Assembly: GCA_027943335.1 (NCBI GenBank)
Contig: BSBK01000524.1
Coordinates: 2,021,001-2,085,000 of the forward strand
Origin: Chamaecyparis obtusa
Lineage: Eukaryota > Streptophyta > Pinopsida > Cupressales > Cupressaceae
Length of the DNA: 64,000 bases
Reading direction: 5' to 3'
The position numbers and the translations under genes are program-made. Shown here piece by piece: positions 25,080 to 35,829 of the stretch. Numbering within the stretch: the first letter of the stretch is position 1; each line of letters begins with the position of its first letter. The notes under the pieces are model-generated. The model saw only the letters and a list, made by a program, of their open reading frames with translations. It searched no databases and was not told where the DNA came from.

Positions 25080-25330
25080 CAAAATTAAATAAATGGGCAC
25101 CTATTTTTTGAAAAATGGAACCCATTTCAAAATAGGTGTTCGTTTCTAAAAATAAAAAAATTATGTCTAAAAATGCATTTTTACACACCGATATATTTTT
25201 AAAGAAATGGGTGCCCATTTTTTCAATTTTAAATAGCAGGCACCCGTTTTTAAGACATGAGTGGGAAACACACCTCTGCCTTGGATTTCAGTTCAGGATA
25301 GGCTTGGTGGAACCAAGCATATGCCTTGAC
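25080..25330. repeat. hairpin and GGGTGCCCA-type short repeats
   Basis: The ten-base arms CACCTATTTT (25098-25107) and AAAATAGGTG (25129-25138) form a perfect inverted repeat. Related phrases GGGTGCCCATTTTTT (about 25209) and GGCACCCGTTTTT (about 25228) follow. AT-rich DNA without recognised coding follows to about 26180. Confidence 0.6.
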
Positions 25331-26179
25331 CTCCAAAAATTTGGTTAAGGCATTGAAATGTCATATTTCTACCTTGTCATAATTTTTTGAGGACCTTCCT
25401 GATCATATTTTTTGACTAAACAAAAACTCATTAGAGTTCTCATTGTCTTGATTTCAAAAATGTAAATTTCATAGTGATATGATTACTTTTACTATTTTTG
25501 TATTATTTATTAATTAAAAGTGGTACCTAAATGTAAAATAATGAGATTCACTAAAACTTTAATAACTTTTTTGTTTTTAGGTTTTTTAGAAAATAAATTA
25601 TGAAATCAATCTACATACAATTCTCTTGAAGATAAAAAAAAAATTTGAAAAAATATGAAATTTTCATCAAATTATGGTGGTTGTACACTAGACGTTTTGA
25701 AAATGTTCTTTATAGTCAATTAAAAATTAATTCAATAAAATATTCAATAAAAAAATAAGAAAAAATATGCTCATCAATATTTGGTGTCTTAGGTATATTT
25801 CCCCAAAAAGATTCACAAAAATTCATCTATTTAGATCAAAATATGGTGGTCGTACACGGGTGTGGTATGGTCCTAAAACGGACATTTAAAAAAAATAATT
25901 TTTAAATATGCCTATTAAAAAGCAATTTATACCATGTGGGTATTTAAATAAATTACATATTTGAAAAGTAGACTCTGAACACTACATTTTTTATTGCTGA
26001 AGTTTTTTGAGATTCAATCTCTAAGTGCCTCAAATTTAGACATCAATTGACAAGAAATTTGAAAAATAAGGAAAACACTTCCACTTTTTGCCCAAAAGTG
26101 GGACTCAACTTCTTGCAACCACCCAATCAATCTTGTTTCCCTTTACGAATTTTGAAACTTCTAACATGACATTTTGTAC

Positions 26180-27060
26180 ATATCATTATAGCTATCTTCA
26201 AACTACTCCGATGACATATTCTCGTTGGCACTCTTTCATAATGTATCAATCCACTTGATATATCCTTCGAAAAGTTCCATCGATCAGTTATTTTCATATA
26301 TGTTTCATCGGCATAGCTTTACCGATCATAACTCCCCTATTAATCACTTCAATTCTATTTCTTTGTCATAAAGTTTATTGGCATAACAAAAATGAAGCTT
26401 TTCCGATTGTATTTTTTATCACTATCGTCTATCGGCATAGGTTGCATTGATGCCACTCCATCGGTGTAACTTACTTCATCGGAAGCAACCTCCTAGTCAC
26501 TTCTGATGATGTATCTTATAACGATGAGCTTTATCAATAGACATCTCACTGATGTGCTCATTGTCACATAACTTTTGTTCTCCTTTGATCAATGTAACAT
26601 TGTTTCATCTTTGTCAATCCATCCTCATTCCAACTTTGTCAGCACAACATTCGTTATCAAGGTCGATTATTTGCTCATGTCCGACAATGTAACTTATACT
26701 AATGAATCTTATTGGTATAACTTTTGTCGATGTGGCTCTTAGCGTGTAGCCCTTGTCACTTCTGCAATCAGTATGATATCTACATATTCCTGCTGATGTG
26801 ACTTTCCTCTATCCTTATCAGCATAACATTCTTTATCATAATCAACTTCTTGCTTCCACCCGATAGTGCTAACTACACCAATGGATTTTTATCGGCGATA
26901 CATATGCCGATACATAATATGATTACATCCCATGTCTTTACTCATTGATGTAACCCGAACTCCTTCTGTTGATTATTTTCTCATCAGTATGATTGTAATG
27001 TTTTTGTGTCGATATTGTGCAACATACTCTTTTTATTTACTTAGGCTATTTATGCAAGGT
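26180..27060. repeat. degenerate array of TCGGCATAAC-like units
   Basis: Across about 880 bp the motif family TCGGCATAAC, ATCGGTGTAAC, TTATCAGCATAAC, CCGATGACAT and similar recurs every 20 to 60 bases. There are at least a dozen recognisable occurrences, in both orientations. No ORF is supported. It may be part of element A's LTR or a decayed tandem repeat. Confidence 0.55.
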
Positions 27061-27129
27061 TTTCATGGATGAAACTTAATGGTTCCTTTGCCGACATGTA
27101 ATAACCTGCCAATATGAACATAAAACATG

Positions 27130-27415
27130 ATCAAGGTGAAGTGAATGTTCCTTTGTCGATATGTTTTGCTTCCTATAATTGAGACATTAGAATAAATATG
27201 CTTCACAACATTCACACTGATATAAATAAATCTTTTGGGCAAGGATGGGCATTCTATTTGGGCTACTGTTGTGATGAAATCTTTATAAGAAAACTTTTTT
27301 AGCTTCAACAAAACCTTGGTGATGACTGACAAGGCTCACTAGGAAGGGTCTCATAGTTCTTATATATGATCAAAGATTATGTCAAAATTTTGAGGTTCCA
27401 ATAGACCCCACTACA
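27130..27415 (-). repeat. element A 5' LTR, conserved 5' end
   Basis: Direct repeat of 2546-2846 at about 80-85% identity. On the minus strand it starts TGTAGTGGGG at 27415. The GATTGAGAT just outside is unrelated to the matching flank. It marks the probable 5' boundary of element A. Confidence 0.58.
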
Positions 27416-30335
27416 ATCTCAATCATACAACCACCATGTCATGTGGACAGCCACCTGCACATCACTCTTCTACATCCTCTCAATAGCATGAATACACCCC
27501 GCTCCCACCATCCCTTCCCCAATATTAAGGGTAGTTCCCTGAATTGGCTCTTGTTGTATCTGCATCAAGAACTGTGCAAACTCAACCATTGATAGATCTA
27601 ATGGAAGGAGATAATCATGCTCCTACTAGATGGGAACCTTTAAAGGATGGCAAAGATTTCTTAGGTGGAGATGGTATAACTAATATTGGAGTTACCCTTG
27701 TATAATTGTAATGATTGTTTTCATTTGTGTCTATTAACGACTATTTCCATTGTCTGGTTATGATGTTTTGTGTGGTTGTCTCCACTTTTTGGGGCAACAT
27801 TGTTTATATTGTTCCCAAGTTTGACAGTCTTAACTTTCGAGCATGATCACATGCCGCCCATACTTTTAAAGGGTATGGTTGTACACATTTAGTTTTAGTA
27901 TATGATATTTTCATTAAAAAAACATTGTTCATACCACTTGGAGAAAACCCATTGGCATAAAATCCTTAAAGAGTATGACAAGGCTGAACAATACAACTAA
28001 TAGCAAGGTGGATGGATGGGAGGTCTAAACATTCTTCATAGTGATATCATTCTCATCAACTTGATATCTTCCTAAAAAAAATGTTTTTATAAACTAGGTT
28101 TTGAATTAAATTCTAATTTGAGAAGAAATTATCTATAAATTCAGGAATCTTTCCCAAAAACAATTCCACAACGACCAGAAATCAATTGACTATTATAATG
28201 TGTCACTATTCAGACAAACAAAAAAAAGAACATTCTCAAATTCAAGAAAAACAATATTTCAATGCAAGTAATATATTTACATGGAAGATTTCAGCATTCA
28301 CATGATATGATTGCAGAAAGTGCTCAAATTGAAATGCAGAGTGTACTGTGTCATTGTAGATCAAACTAAGTTGACAGTGTATGATAAGATATTATAATCT
28401 TTAGAAAAAATAGCATCTATTGATTCTTAGAATATAATTGTCCCATGAAAAGAAAGCATGCCTGCTAAACCCAAACCTAAACTTAGGTTTACGCTTGTTT
28501 TTTTATCATGATGTAAGGTGGGTTTATTTTTATATGGCAAATGTAAAGTGGTTTCAGCTACAACATGGAGTTTGAAAGATTAAGCTTGCAACAAATTTTA
28601 TCCCCAAATTAGTAATGGCTTGTGAAAAATGAGTGTGGAAAACTTTTCTGTATTCTAATTGTAGCTTGCTCTATTCTGAAATAACTTCAATAGCCAACAT
28701 TAAGAATAGAAGTGTGAATACGATGTGAAGAAACAATCACCCAAGATTTTATATTCTAAAATTTAAGTTGATATAATCAAGCATAAAATTCAAGAGACAG
28801 AACCACCTGAGTTTGTAAATTTTGAGTTGATTTGCTAGTGAGACAGGATCATGACAACAAGAGACTTGCTTCTTTTCTGAATAGCTACCTTTTTTATGTG
28901 CTAATTTTATTAATCAAAATTCAAATCACGCATCCCTGTGTCATTGTAAATTTGTGATTTCCAAATTGATTAGCTTGTGAATCATAGAATGCAAAAGCAT
29001 TGAAGACGTCAATCCAAATAGGCATTATACATGCTTCATGGCCTGCTTATGAGAATTTGCTTTGTACATAGCTCCATAACTGAATCCAACTAACATGTGC
29101 TTTGACAATGATTATCTTCTAATTTTTTTATGCAGAAAAGCCACATTCCAAGTTGAGAAGCTAACCCTGAAAAAGGCAACTGACTTAATGGTAAAGCAAC
29201 TGAGCATGCACATGGAAGATCTTAGGCTTGACAAGCTGCTCCATGTAGAATGACATGGTAGGAAAGCCAGAAAGCTAGGAACCCCAAATGTCGATGTATG
29301 GCTTAAAAAGGAATGTTAGAAGAGAATGAGCCACACGCCACAGCCAAAAAGGAAGCAGAAACTGTGAAGGGCCAGTAGCTGTAGTGTAGAGCACCCCAAC
29401 ACGCACATGGATCTTATGTTTGTGTTCTAGCTGATCCATGTATAATGACCAATTTCTCTGATATGCCCCACAATATGGCTTGGATAGAATGATTTTGTTT
29501 TCCCCTTACTCCAAATCCAAAATTCAAGGAGATGTCATTCAATAGGTACAGAGCTTAATTTTACCACCTATAAAATTCATATTAAAAAATCACAAAGTAC
29601 ATGAAAATTTGAAATCAAGAATGATCTTTTCAAGAAATTTAAATTTGGCAATATATAACTGATAACCATAAAAATCCGTGAAGACACAAATTGTTAAGTG
29701 GTGTGTAACATACCATAACCTCCTTGCAAACTTGTCATCAAGTCAGAGAACAGCCCGAGTGAATCTGCAATACCTTTTGCCCCATTGTTCAATGAATTGA
29801 AATTCATATGTCATTAGGACGATATGAGGTAAGATAAAACACCAACACACCAATCAGTGTGACGAACAAAAAGACAGGTTAGCAATACCTGGCTCACTAA
29901 CTAATTTCTAGCATAAACCTGTTGAAAATAACAGAACACCCACCCAAACACATTATAAAACATCCAAACTGGTAAACTTTCACTATGATTAGAAACAAAA
30001 ACATTAACAATAGAAAACATGCTAAAAAGAAAATCCCAGCTGAAACCAAAACTGTACACCCAGAAAATAGTTTAGAACAAATATTAAGAAATCTTTCCTC
30101 TACACATGAGAAAACGACATTCTTGAAAAGTGCTCTACAAAGAGATGAATGGATTTGCAGTTAGAATATAACTATTGAAAACTAAAGCAACCGTTTCCAG
30201 CATATAGAAAGAAATTGTCCACAATGAAAGCATAAACACCATTGAATAATTCATGTCTTATAGTACTACCTCTCTATTCTTTTCCAAAATCTAGCATAAA
30301 CATGATAGCGACTCAAAAATCAACATAGTCAAGTC
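27416..30335. other. about 2.9 kb without recognised genes
   Basis: AT-rich DNA with no coding similarity found. A 50-bp phrase is repeated imperfectly at about 29200-29255 and 29398-29450 (both have GCACATGG...CCATGTA...AATGAC). Confidence 0.45.
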
Positions 30336-30340
30336 TTTTG

Positions 30341-30575
30341 TATTACCATAATAGATAGTTTCTAATTTTATCTCTCTTTCGTCTATTTCTAATGGTCACT
30401 CTTTTTGTAATGTTTCAATAAACTCCTTTTGTTCATTATGGAAACTCTCTTTCACTCTACAAGAATGTTTCTATTTCCTCTCTCCTGTTCATTATAGAAA
30501 CATTCTCTTGTATCTTGTATATATAGACCATTCATGATCATTGTTTAATAACACATTCATTATTTTACCACAATA
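30341..30575 (+). repeat. element H 5' LTR
   Basis: It begins TATTACC and ends CACAATA, giving TATT/AATA ends instead of TG/CA. A TATATATAGA at about 30519 could be the promoter TATA box. The 3' copy is nearly identical. Confidence 0.93.
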
Positions 30576-30587
30576 TGGTATCAAAGC
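30576..30587 (+). promoter_or_regulatory. element H primer-binding site
   Basis: TGGTATCAAAGC matches, with one change, the TGGTATCAGAGC that pairs with the 3' end of initiator tRNA-Met in plant copia elements. It directly abuts the LTR. Confidence 0.9.
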
Positions 30588-30782
30588 AAATGAGGCCTCT
30601 TCAAAAAAAATTAGTTTATTTTTAAAAATTATTAGTTCAAGATTTTCGAAGAATTTTTGCCCCGAGTGTGTTCAAAATTTGCATTTTTTTTCTTCACCCA
30701 CTCCTCTAGGGTTTCTGCATTTTTGACTAGGATTTTGACCCTTCAGTTCAAGTCGGAAAAAATTTTTGATTGCAGATTCTTT

Positions 30783-31010
30783 GTGGGTTTTTCAAGAGCT
30801 CAATTGGGTTGTCGTATGTTTTTTCTAGGTGCCTTGATTATCGCACCTTGATTTTCGAGCCAGCGGATCCAAAATCTGTCAGCATATTCCTGGTGGGTTT
30901 TTGCAGATCTCAATTGGGTCAATCTCTTTTTTCCTGGGTGCCTCATTTTCCGTGCCTCAATTTTTGAGCCAGTAGATTATATCTGGGTTTTTTGAGTTCT
31001 TCACTGGGTG
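30783..31010 (+). repeat. tandem repeats of about 100 bp in element H leader
   Basis: Unit one starts GTGGGTTTTTCAAGAGCTC (30783) and unit two GTGGGTTTTTGCAGATCTC (30893). Both go on to CAATTGGGT, a GGTGCCT phrase and TTGAGCCAG (or TCGAGCCAG). A third, partial unit, TGGGTTTTTTGAGTTC, starts near 30984. Confidence 0.8.
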
Positions 31011-31098
31011 TCTTCAAATTTTTGGGGTCTTCCGTTAATCTGCCTTGAAAATTGTGCCCTTTTCTGATTTTTCATGTTTTTTCTTTGAAAAACGTGCT

Positions 31099-31491
31099 AT
31101 GGCATCTCTCACCAATCTTATGTTGGAAGGCAATTAGAGTTTCAACTGAAAGAACTACAACACTTGGAAGCAGCGCAGGTTGACGATTTTCGAGTACTGT
31201 CACCTTGAGGCGCTTGTTCAAGGTACCGAGACTCATCCTACCACAACCAATGCGACTCAAGACAAGTTTGATGAACGTAATCGTGAAGCGGTTATGCCCA
31301 TTAAGCTTTCAGTTACTGATGATCAGCTATCTCAAATCCCATCTGGCAAGACAGTTGCAGAGATCTGGACAGTATTTAAGGATCTCCATGAGACATCAGA
31401 TAAAAGCATAGCCTTCTTTCTGAAGACCTCTCTAATCAACCCGAGGCTGCCTTTTACGCTTTCTGAGGACATGCAAATTTTTATTTTTTGA
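31099..31491 (+). pseudogene. element H truncated copia gag
   Basis: From ATG 31099 the frame reads MASLTNLMLEGN, hits a TAG (31135) and a TGA (31147), then continues YNTWKQRRLTIFEY, HPTTTNATQDKFDERNREA and SGKTVAEIWTVFKDL up to a TGA at 31491. This is the N-terminal gag of copia elements, which packages element RNA. The protein stops before any zinc knuckle, so it is a fragment. Confidence 0.85.
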
Positions 31492-31507
31492 AGATAGATT
31501 GACCGTT

Positions 31508-31516
31508 AAGGGAGAG
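31508..31516 (+). promoter_or_regulatory. element H polypurine tract
   Basis: AAGGGAGAG directly precedes the 3' LTR start at 31517, as required for plus-strand DNA priming. Confidence 0.85.
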
Positions 31517-31746
31517 TATTACGATAATAGATAGTTTCTAATTTTATCTCTCTTTCGTCATTTCTAATGGTCACTCTTTTTGTAATGTTTCCATAAACTC
31601 CTTGTTATGGAAACTTTCTCTTTCACTCTACAAGAATGTTTCTATTTCCTCTCTCTTGTTCGTTATAGAAACATTCTCTTGTATCTTGTATATATAGATC
31701 ATTCATGATCATTGTTTAATAAAACATTCATTATTTTACCACAATA
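31517..31746 (+). repeat. element H 3' LTR
   Basis: Direct repeat of 30341-30575, differing by a few substitutions and short gaps. It ends CACAATA and is followed by the TTTTG target-site copy. Confidence 0.93.
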
Positions 31747-31751
31747 TTTTG

Positions 31752-32454
31752 TACAATGGGTAACCACTAATAATTAAATTATCATAAAAGAAATATTCGT
31801 TTATGGACCAATGGCAATCAAAACTGCATCTTTTACTATCAATGTCAGCAATGTTGCCTTGGGTTTATTCCTGGGAATTCCAGAAGCTATTGTGGCATTT
31901 GGGCAGCATTGGATAAGGAATTTTGTGGAGAAGGAGAGGACGACTATCCTGGTGTACATAGTGATCTTAAAGAATTGAGATGATGAATCATATGAAAGCA
32001 CTAAATGTCTTACCACCCCCCACTCCCCCCCCTCCACAGCTATTGTTGATGCTAGTGGTTTCAATGAAATTCTTTGCGGACCCTCTCTAGCTTGTGTTTG
32101 TTATGTATGTGATGGCCACAATTTACAACTGTTTACTATAGTGGCATATCCCGATTCCCAACAATAGGATTTCGTTCAATATTAACACTTACATCCTTTT
32201 TACATCTCAACTCCCTTCTTTTACAGCCCAAGAATGTTAACAATGTAAAACCTAAGTTATGCAATACACCTGCCCTAACCCCATACTCATCTCGAATGGG
32301 TCCAAATCCAAGCCTGGGTGTACCAAGTTCCCCAAGGGTTCACCCAAGATATTGCCCAATAATCGGGTAGCTTGGGCAATACCCTAGGCATACCCAAATA
32401 ATACCTTGGGTAAACCCAAGCAAATCCACATGCCAAAAGCCTTAAAAAAATTAA
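31752..32454. other. no gene seen; short palindrome
   Basis: A 16-base palindrome, CTTGGGTAAACCCAAG, is at 32405-32420. Related CTTGGG/CCCAAG phrases are at 32330-32400. An open minus-strand frame at 31801-32064 has no recognised similarity. Confidence 0.45.
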
Positions 32455-33314
32455 TGTAATGTCCCCTTTCTAGAATAGGATTTAATAATAAATAATAGAA
32501 ATAAATTAATAAACAAATAAAAAATAATATAATAATAATTAACAAAATAAAATAATAATGAAAATACAAAATAAATTAAAGAAATAAATGAATTATATTA
32601 TAATTAATGAAAAGATTGATGGTTATCGACACTTGAATTAATGATACCGCAAAAGTCCTCGACTCCTCTCTGTTCCATTTGGGACCATGGAGGAACCATG
32701 GGAAAAACTGAATTAAGAAACAAGACATTCAACAGACAATAAACCATGACATTGCCAAAAACAGAAGTGAAGACACTATGGAACAGCATACCCTAAATTA
32801 AGAACAAAATACTAGGAATACAAATAGCTGTAAATGTTGAGGTAATAGCAGGGAGAGATATCTTTCTCTCTGAATTATATTGATCATCGATAGAGAGTAA
32901 GTACTGAACTTCCTTCCCATTAGGATATCGCTCAGGATATCAAGCATATATATAATCATATTTACAATGCAGAGATATTACAAAGAATATCAATGATTAA
33001 AATGACTGGCCACGCTAATAGAGATTCATATCGACTTTGCCCAAAGAATTTGATAGTCTGGAAAGAGCGATTATAATGACATACAATTTGTTTTAACATG
33101 CTGGTTGATAAAGATAAAAGACAAATGATTGGCCAGTTAAAATACAAGTCAGCAAATGAATACCACGTCACTTGACAATTAGAGATGTGATTTGTTAGAA
33201 GTGAATAAAGGGTGAAATTCATATTTGTTATGAAGACGAACGATCAGGAGAGATACATTTCTTACCATCAAGGGTTGTAACTGTTCCTTTCCCAAGGTAT
33301 ATAATGGGGCTCGG
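32455..33314 (+). repeat. element D LTR, first part
   Basis: It starts TGTAATGTCCCC, very like the start of element E's LTR (TGTAACGTCCCC). The LTR is interrupted at 33314 by element C and resumes at 42848. The two parts total about 2.64 kb. The assignment rests on the start motif, the clean C insertion and the PBS after the second part. Confidence 0.65.
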
Positions 33315-33565
33315 TGTTTACCCTCGTGGGGCAACGCCTCGCACCACAATTGCATAGACACGGTCAAATACTCAAATACTCAGCATATAATATAACAGAC
33401 TATTGTATTCATATAATCCAAAGAGTTTCTGTACATCATAATCGTGTCCTCATCAAAGGAATAAGTTCATACATATAATATCCGAAGGGGTGCGAGCCGA
33501 ACCGTTGCATCCGTGTAATGCCTCCAGACTCCAACTGTCTAACTAACCCAATTTACCCAACAACA
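33315..33565 (-). repeat. element C 3' LTR
   Basis: 251 bp. On the minus strand it starts TGTTGTTGGG and ends GGGTAAACA. Against the 5' LTR it has an extra 8 bp near 33336 and about 17 substitutions, most of them transitions. Confidence 0.96.
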
Positions 33566-33580
33566 TCATCCCCCCCAAAA
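33566..33580 (-). promoter_or_regulatory. element C polypurine tract
   Basis: On the minus strand TTTTGGGGGGGATGA directly precedes the 3' LTR. The same tract, TTTTTTGGGGGGGATGA, precedes the LTR of element F. Confidence 0.9.
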
Positions 33581-33649
33581 GAAAAGTCATCTCCAGCAAC
33601 TTAACAACAAAATGGAGATAATGTCCAGTACAAAAAACATAGAAATCAG

Positions 33650-35815
33650 CTAAGTAGAAGTGGAAGGGGGCATCCTTGGAACCGATGGTTGGGACGCTGA
33701 AGAAGTGGCCCTCTGCCTCAACTGATAGACTTGCTGTGTACGGATGTTCAAATCTATCTGGAGCTGCGAATTGACCTCAACCACTTCCTTGAGCATCAAG
33801 GTAGCCTCCTGGAGTTCTGTATCCTTTTGAGCTTACTAGCCCTCTGCCAGGCTCCTGCCGGTATTGGCTGCCTCCAACTGTGCCAACAATGTTGCACGTT
33901 CTGCCTGCCAGGCACTTTGTTCCTCCATCTATGCTAACAGTGTTGCACGTTCTATATGCCAGGCACTCCATTCTGCTGCTAACTCGGCGGCTATCTCCTC
34001 CCGAGATCTCTCTGCTGCCTCCCGAGCCTCTTCTGTTTCCCGTGCCGTGATCACTGTCTGCACCAACTGCTGGCCCTTACCAATCACCAACTCCAGAGAC
34101 TCCATATAGTCTGCAAGATCCTCTGCCATCAACACCTCGATCAATTTCCCTCTCCTTGCCGGCACCTTAGCTGCCTCTCGCTCTACTCTTTGTCTGCCAC
34201 CTCCAGCATCACCCACTGCGCCTTCCTCCAAATGGGGATCCTCTCACTGAGGGGACAGAATAGCGGATCCCCTTACCACCGGCGTGAGAGATCTTTGTGC
34301 CAGAAAAGCACTAGCACGTCCTAGCACGGGTGGTCCAGTCTGACACATTGGTGTCGAGCACTCAACATGCACTCCTCCATCCATACTGTCATGGTCGGAC
34401 TCAATCAACACGGAGTCTCCAAAGGTTACCCCCGGCTCTGATCCTCCCATCTCTAGCCGTACCCGGCCAGATGTCGTCCTACCCTACTTGGCAAACTGCT
34501 CCATCATCTCAGCCATGTCCCTGCCAGAAGGGATACTCTCACTATCGCTAGTCTCTAGCTTCGGGAGTGTATCTATCACAGAAACCCCTGCTGATGTGGC
34601 CACAGGTGGAGTCAACTGGACGGGTGTCCGTACTTGGCCAAATGCTAGAATGGCCGTAGAGCCCGAGACCAAAGCAACTTGGGTCCCACTGGAGGGTACA
34701 GAACGTGGGAATAACAACAGAGTAGCTGAGATTACCCTTACTTCCTCTTCATCCTCAACCTCCGAACCACTCCCTTCCTGTGAGGTCGCTTCACGACCAC
34801 TATCTGTATCCCCGTGATCCCCATTAGCTTCCAACTCTTGTCTAGTTCGTTTTGAACCAGGTCCGACTTTTGGACCTCCGGGCGTATCCAGATGACGCCA
34901 TCTCATGATTGGGGGTTCGCCCTCCACCAAGGGTCCCACCTTAAGCTCAGATGATAATATGTCCACTGGAATCTGCCGCTCCACTGCATCCAAGAAAAGT
35001 CCAATTGCATAATGTGGCATATAGAAGGTGCGGTGTTGAAGGGTCATGAACGCATACATCCGTTCTGCCAACACGGTCGCCCAATCGTACATTCTGCCCC
35101 CAAGGAGGTGGTTCATCAGGGTAACCTGCTGAAATGAAATATCAGAGGTGCGGCTAGACCCCGTAAGCTGACTCTTCACCAAATCTATAAGGCCTCGCCA
35201 GTGGCCTTCCTTGACGAACGTTTTCTTGATGCCGCGATTATGGGATGCCTTCTGGAGAGACTCCTCTGCTGGTGTGAGATTATCTCTGTAGATCAGCCTG
35301 ATGTAGAAGTCTTTATTTTCTATAGCCATCTTCTGTGGCCTCAGATCAACTCGTACCCCTCTGTCTGGTAGCCCGAAGACTCGGCGGAATTCTGATGCTG
35401 TAAAAGAAACTGTCACTGAGTGATTTAGGTAGGGAACGGTGCTTGTCTTAGAAAAGCTATCGAAGGCCTCGATCATTGCCCGCAATGGACCTTCAAAATC
35501 TTTAATGCAGAAAATGGGCATTTCAATTACCCATCGCACTTGGGCCCTTGACAGGCTGTCCTTGATCAGTCGAGTGTTTGGACAATTATCATTCTCCTTC
35601 CACCATCTGTGGCAGTCTAAACCATTCAATCCCTCAAATGCGATGTTCTATGCTGTGACTTCTTCTTTCTGAGATCCTGCGGCTGCCATTTGGGGCCTGT
35701 GGATCCTCAGCTTCTTCCCTGTGCCCGCGCCTGCAACTCTTGGTGTATTCCGGCTCATACTTCTGGGGTCCCTTTCCAGTTTCTTCCTCCAACTACGTTT
35801 GCCTACAGATTGCAT
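33650..35815 (-). pseudogene. element C extra ORF after integrase, 722 codons with stops but no frameshift
   Basis: An ATG at 35815 (MQSVGKRSWRKK) opens a single frame to a TAG at 33650. In-frame stops are at 35648, 34484, 34244, 33929 and a TAG-TAA pair near 33834; no frameshift is needed. Domains in order: a basic N terminus; a globular region (about codons 62-320) with FTASEFRRVFGLPD and WATVLAERMYAF; an acidic linker with EVEDEEEV; and a C-terminal Glu/Ala-rich coiled coil (about codons 530-680). No signal peptide or membrane helix is seen. The function is unknown. Its position matches the env-like slot of plant Ty3/gypsy elements. Confidence 0.85.
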
Positions 35816-35829
35816 TTTTGTTGCTTCCT

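Larger units (their letters stand above)
2546..27415 (-). mobile_element. element A: degenerate Ty3/gypsy retrotransposon, minus strand, interrupted by element B
   Basis: Read on the minus strand from high to low coordinates: LTR-like block (27130-27415), an extra ORF (24560-21950), gag N half (20782-19934), inserted element B, gag C half (8700-7466), protease, added RNase H, reverse transcriptase, RNase H, integrase, LTR-like block (2846-2546). The domain order gag-PR-RNaseH-RT-RNaseH-INT is a Ty3/gypsy layout with an extra RNase H. Many stops and frameshifts show it is dead. The outer limits rest on a repeat of about 270 bp that is near 83% identical at both ends. The inner ends of the LTRs were not found, so the assignment of 21-27 kb to this element is less sure than 3-9 and 19.9-20.8 kb. 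Confidence 0.65.
30341..31746 (+). mobile_element. element H: 1.4-kb non-autonomous Ty1/copia-type element
   Basis: LTRs at 30341-30575 and 31517-31746 flank a leader, a truncated gag frame and a polypurine tract. The 5-bp duplication TTTTG at 30336-30340 and 31747-31751 is perfect. The primer-binding site TGGTATCAAAGC follows the 5' LTR with no gap. No protease, integrase or RT remains, so transposition would have needed a full copia element. Confidence 0.95.

Noticed and set aside
25050..25080. T-loop-like GGTTCGAATGCCC, possibly a tRNA gene
   Set aside because: No acceptor, D or anticodon arms can be folded around it.
26180..27060. CRISPR-like array
   Set aside because: Units are degenerate, vary in spacing and orientation, and the genome is plant nuclear.
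31801..32064. Minus- and plus-strand frames as a host gene remnant
   Set aside because: Both strands give about 80 open codons without any recognisable motif; no basis for a call.
32405..32420. Palindrome CTTGGGTAAACCCAAG as a transposon end
   Set aside because: A related CTTGGGCAATACC phrase occurs near 1724, but no matching partner end or target duplication was found.
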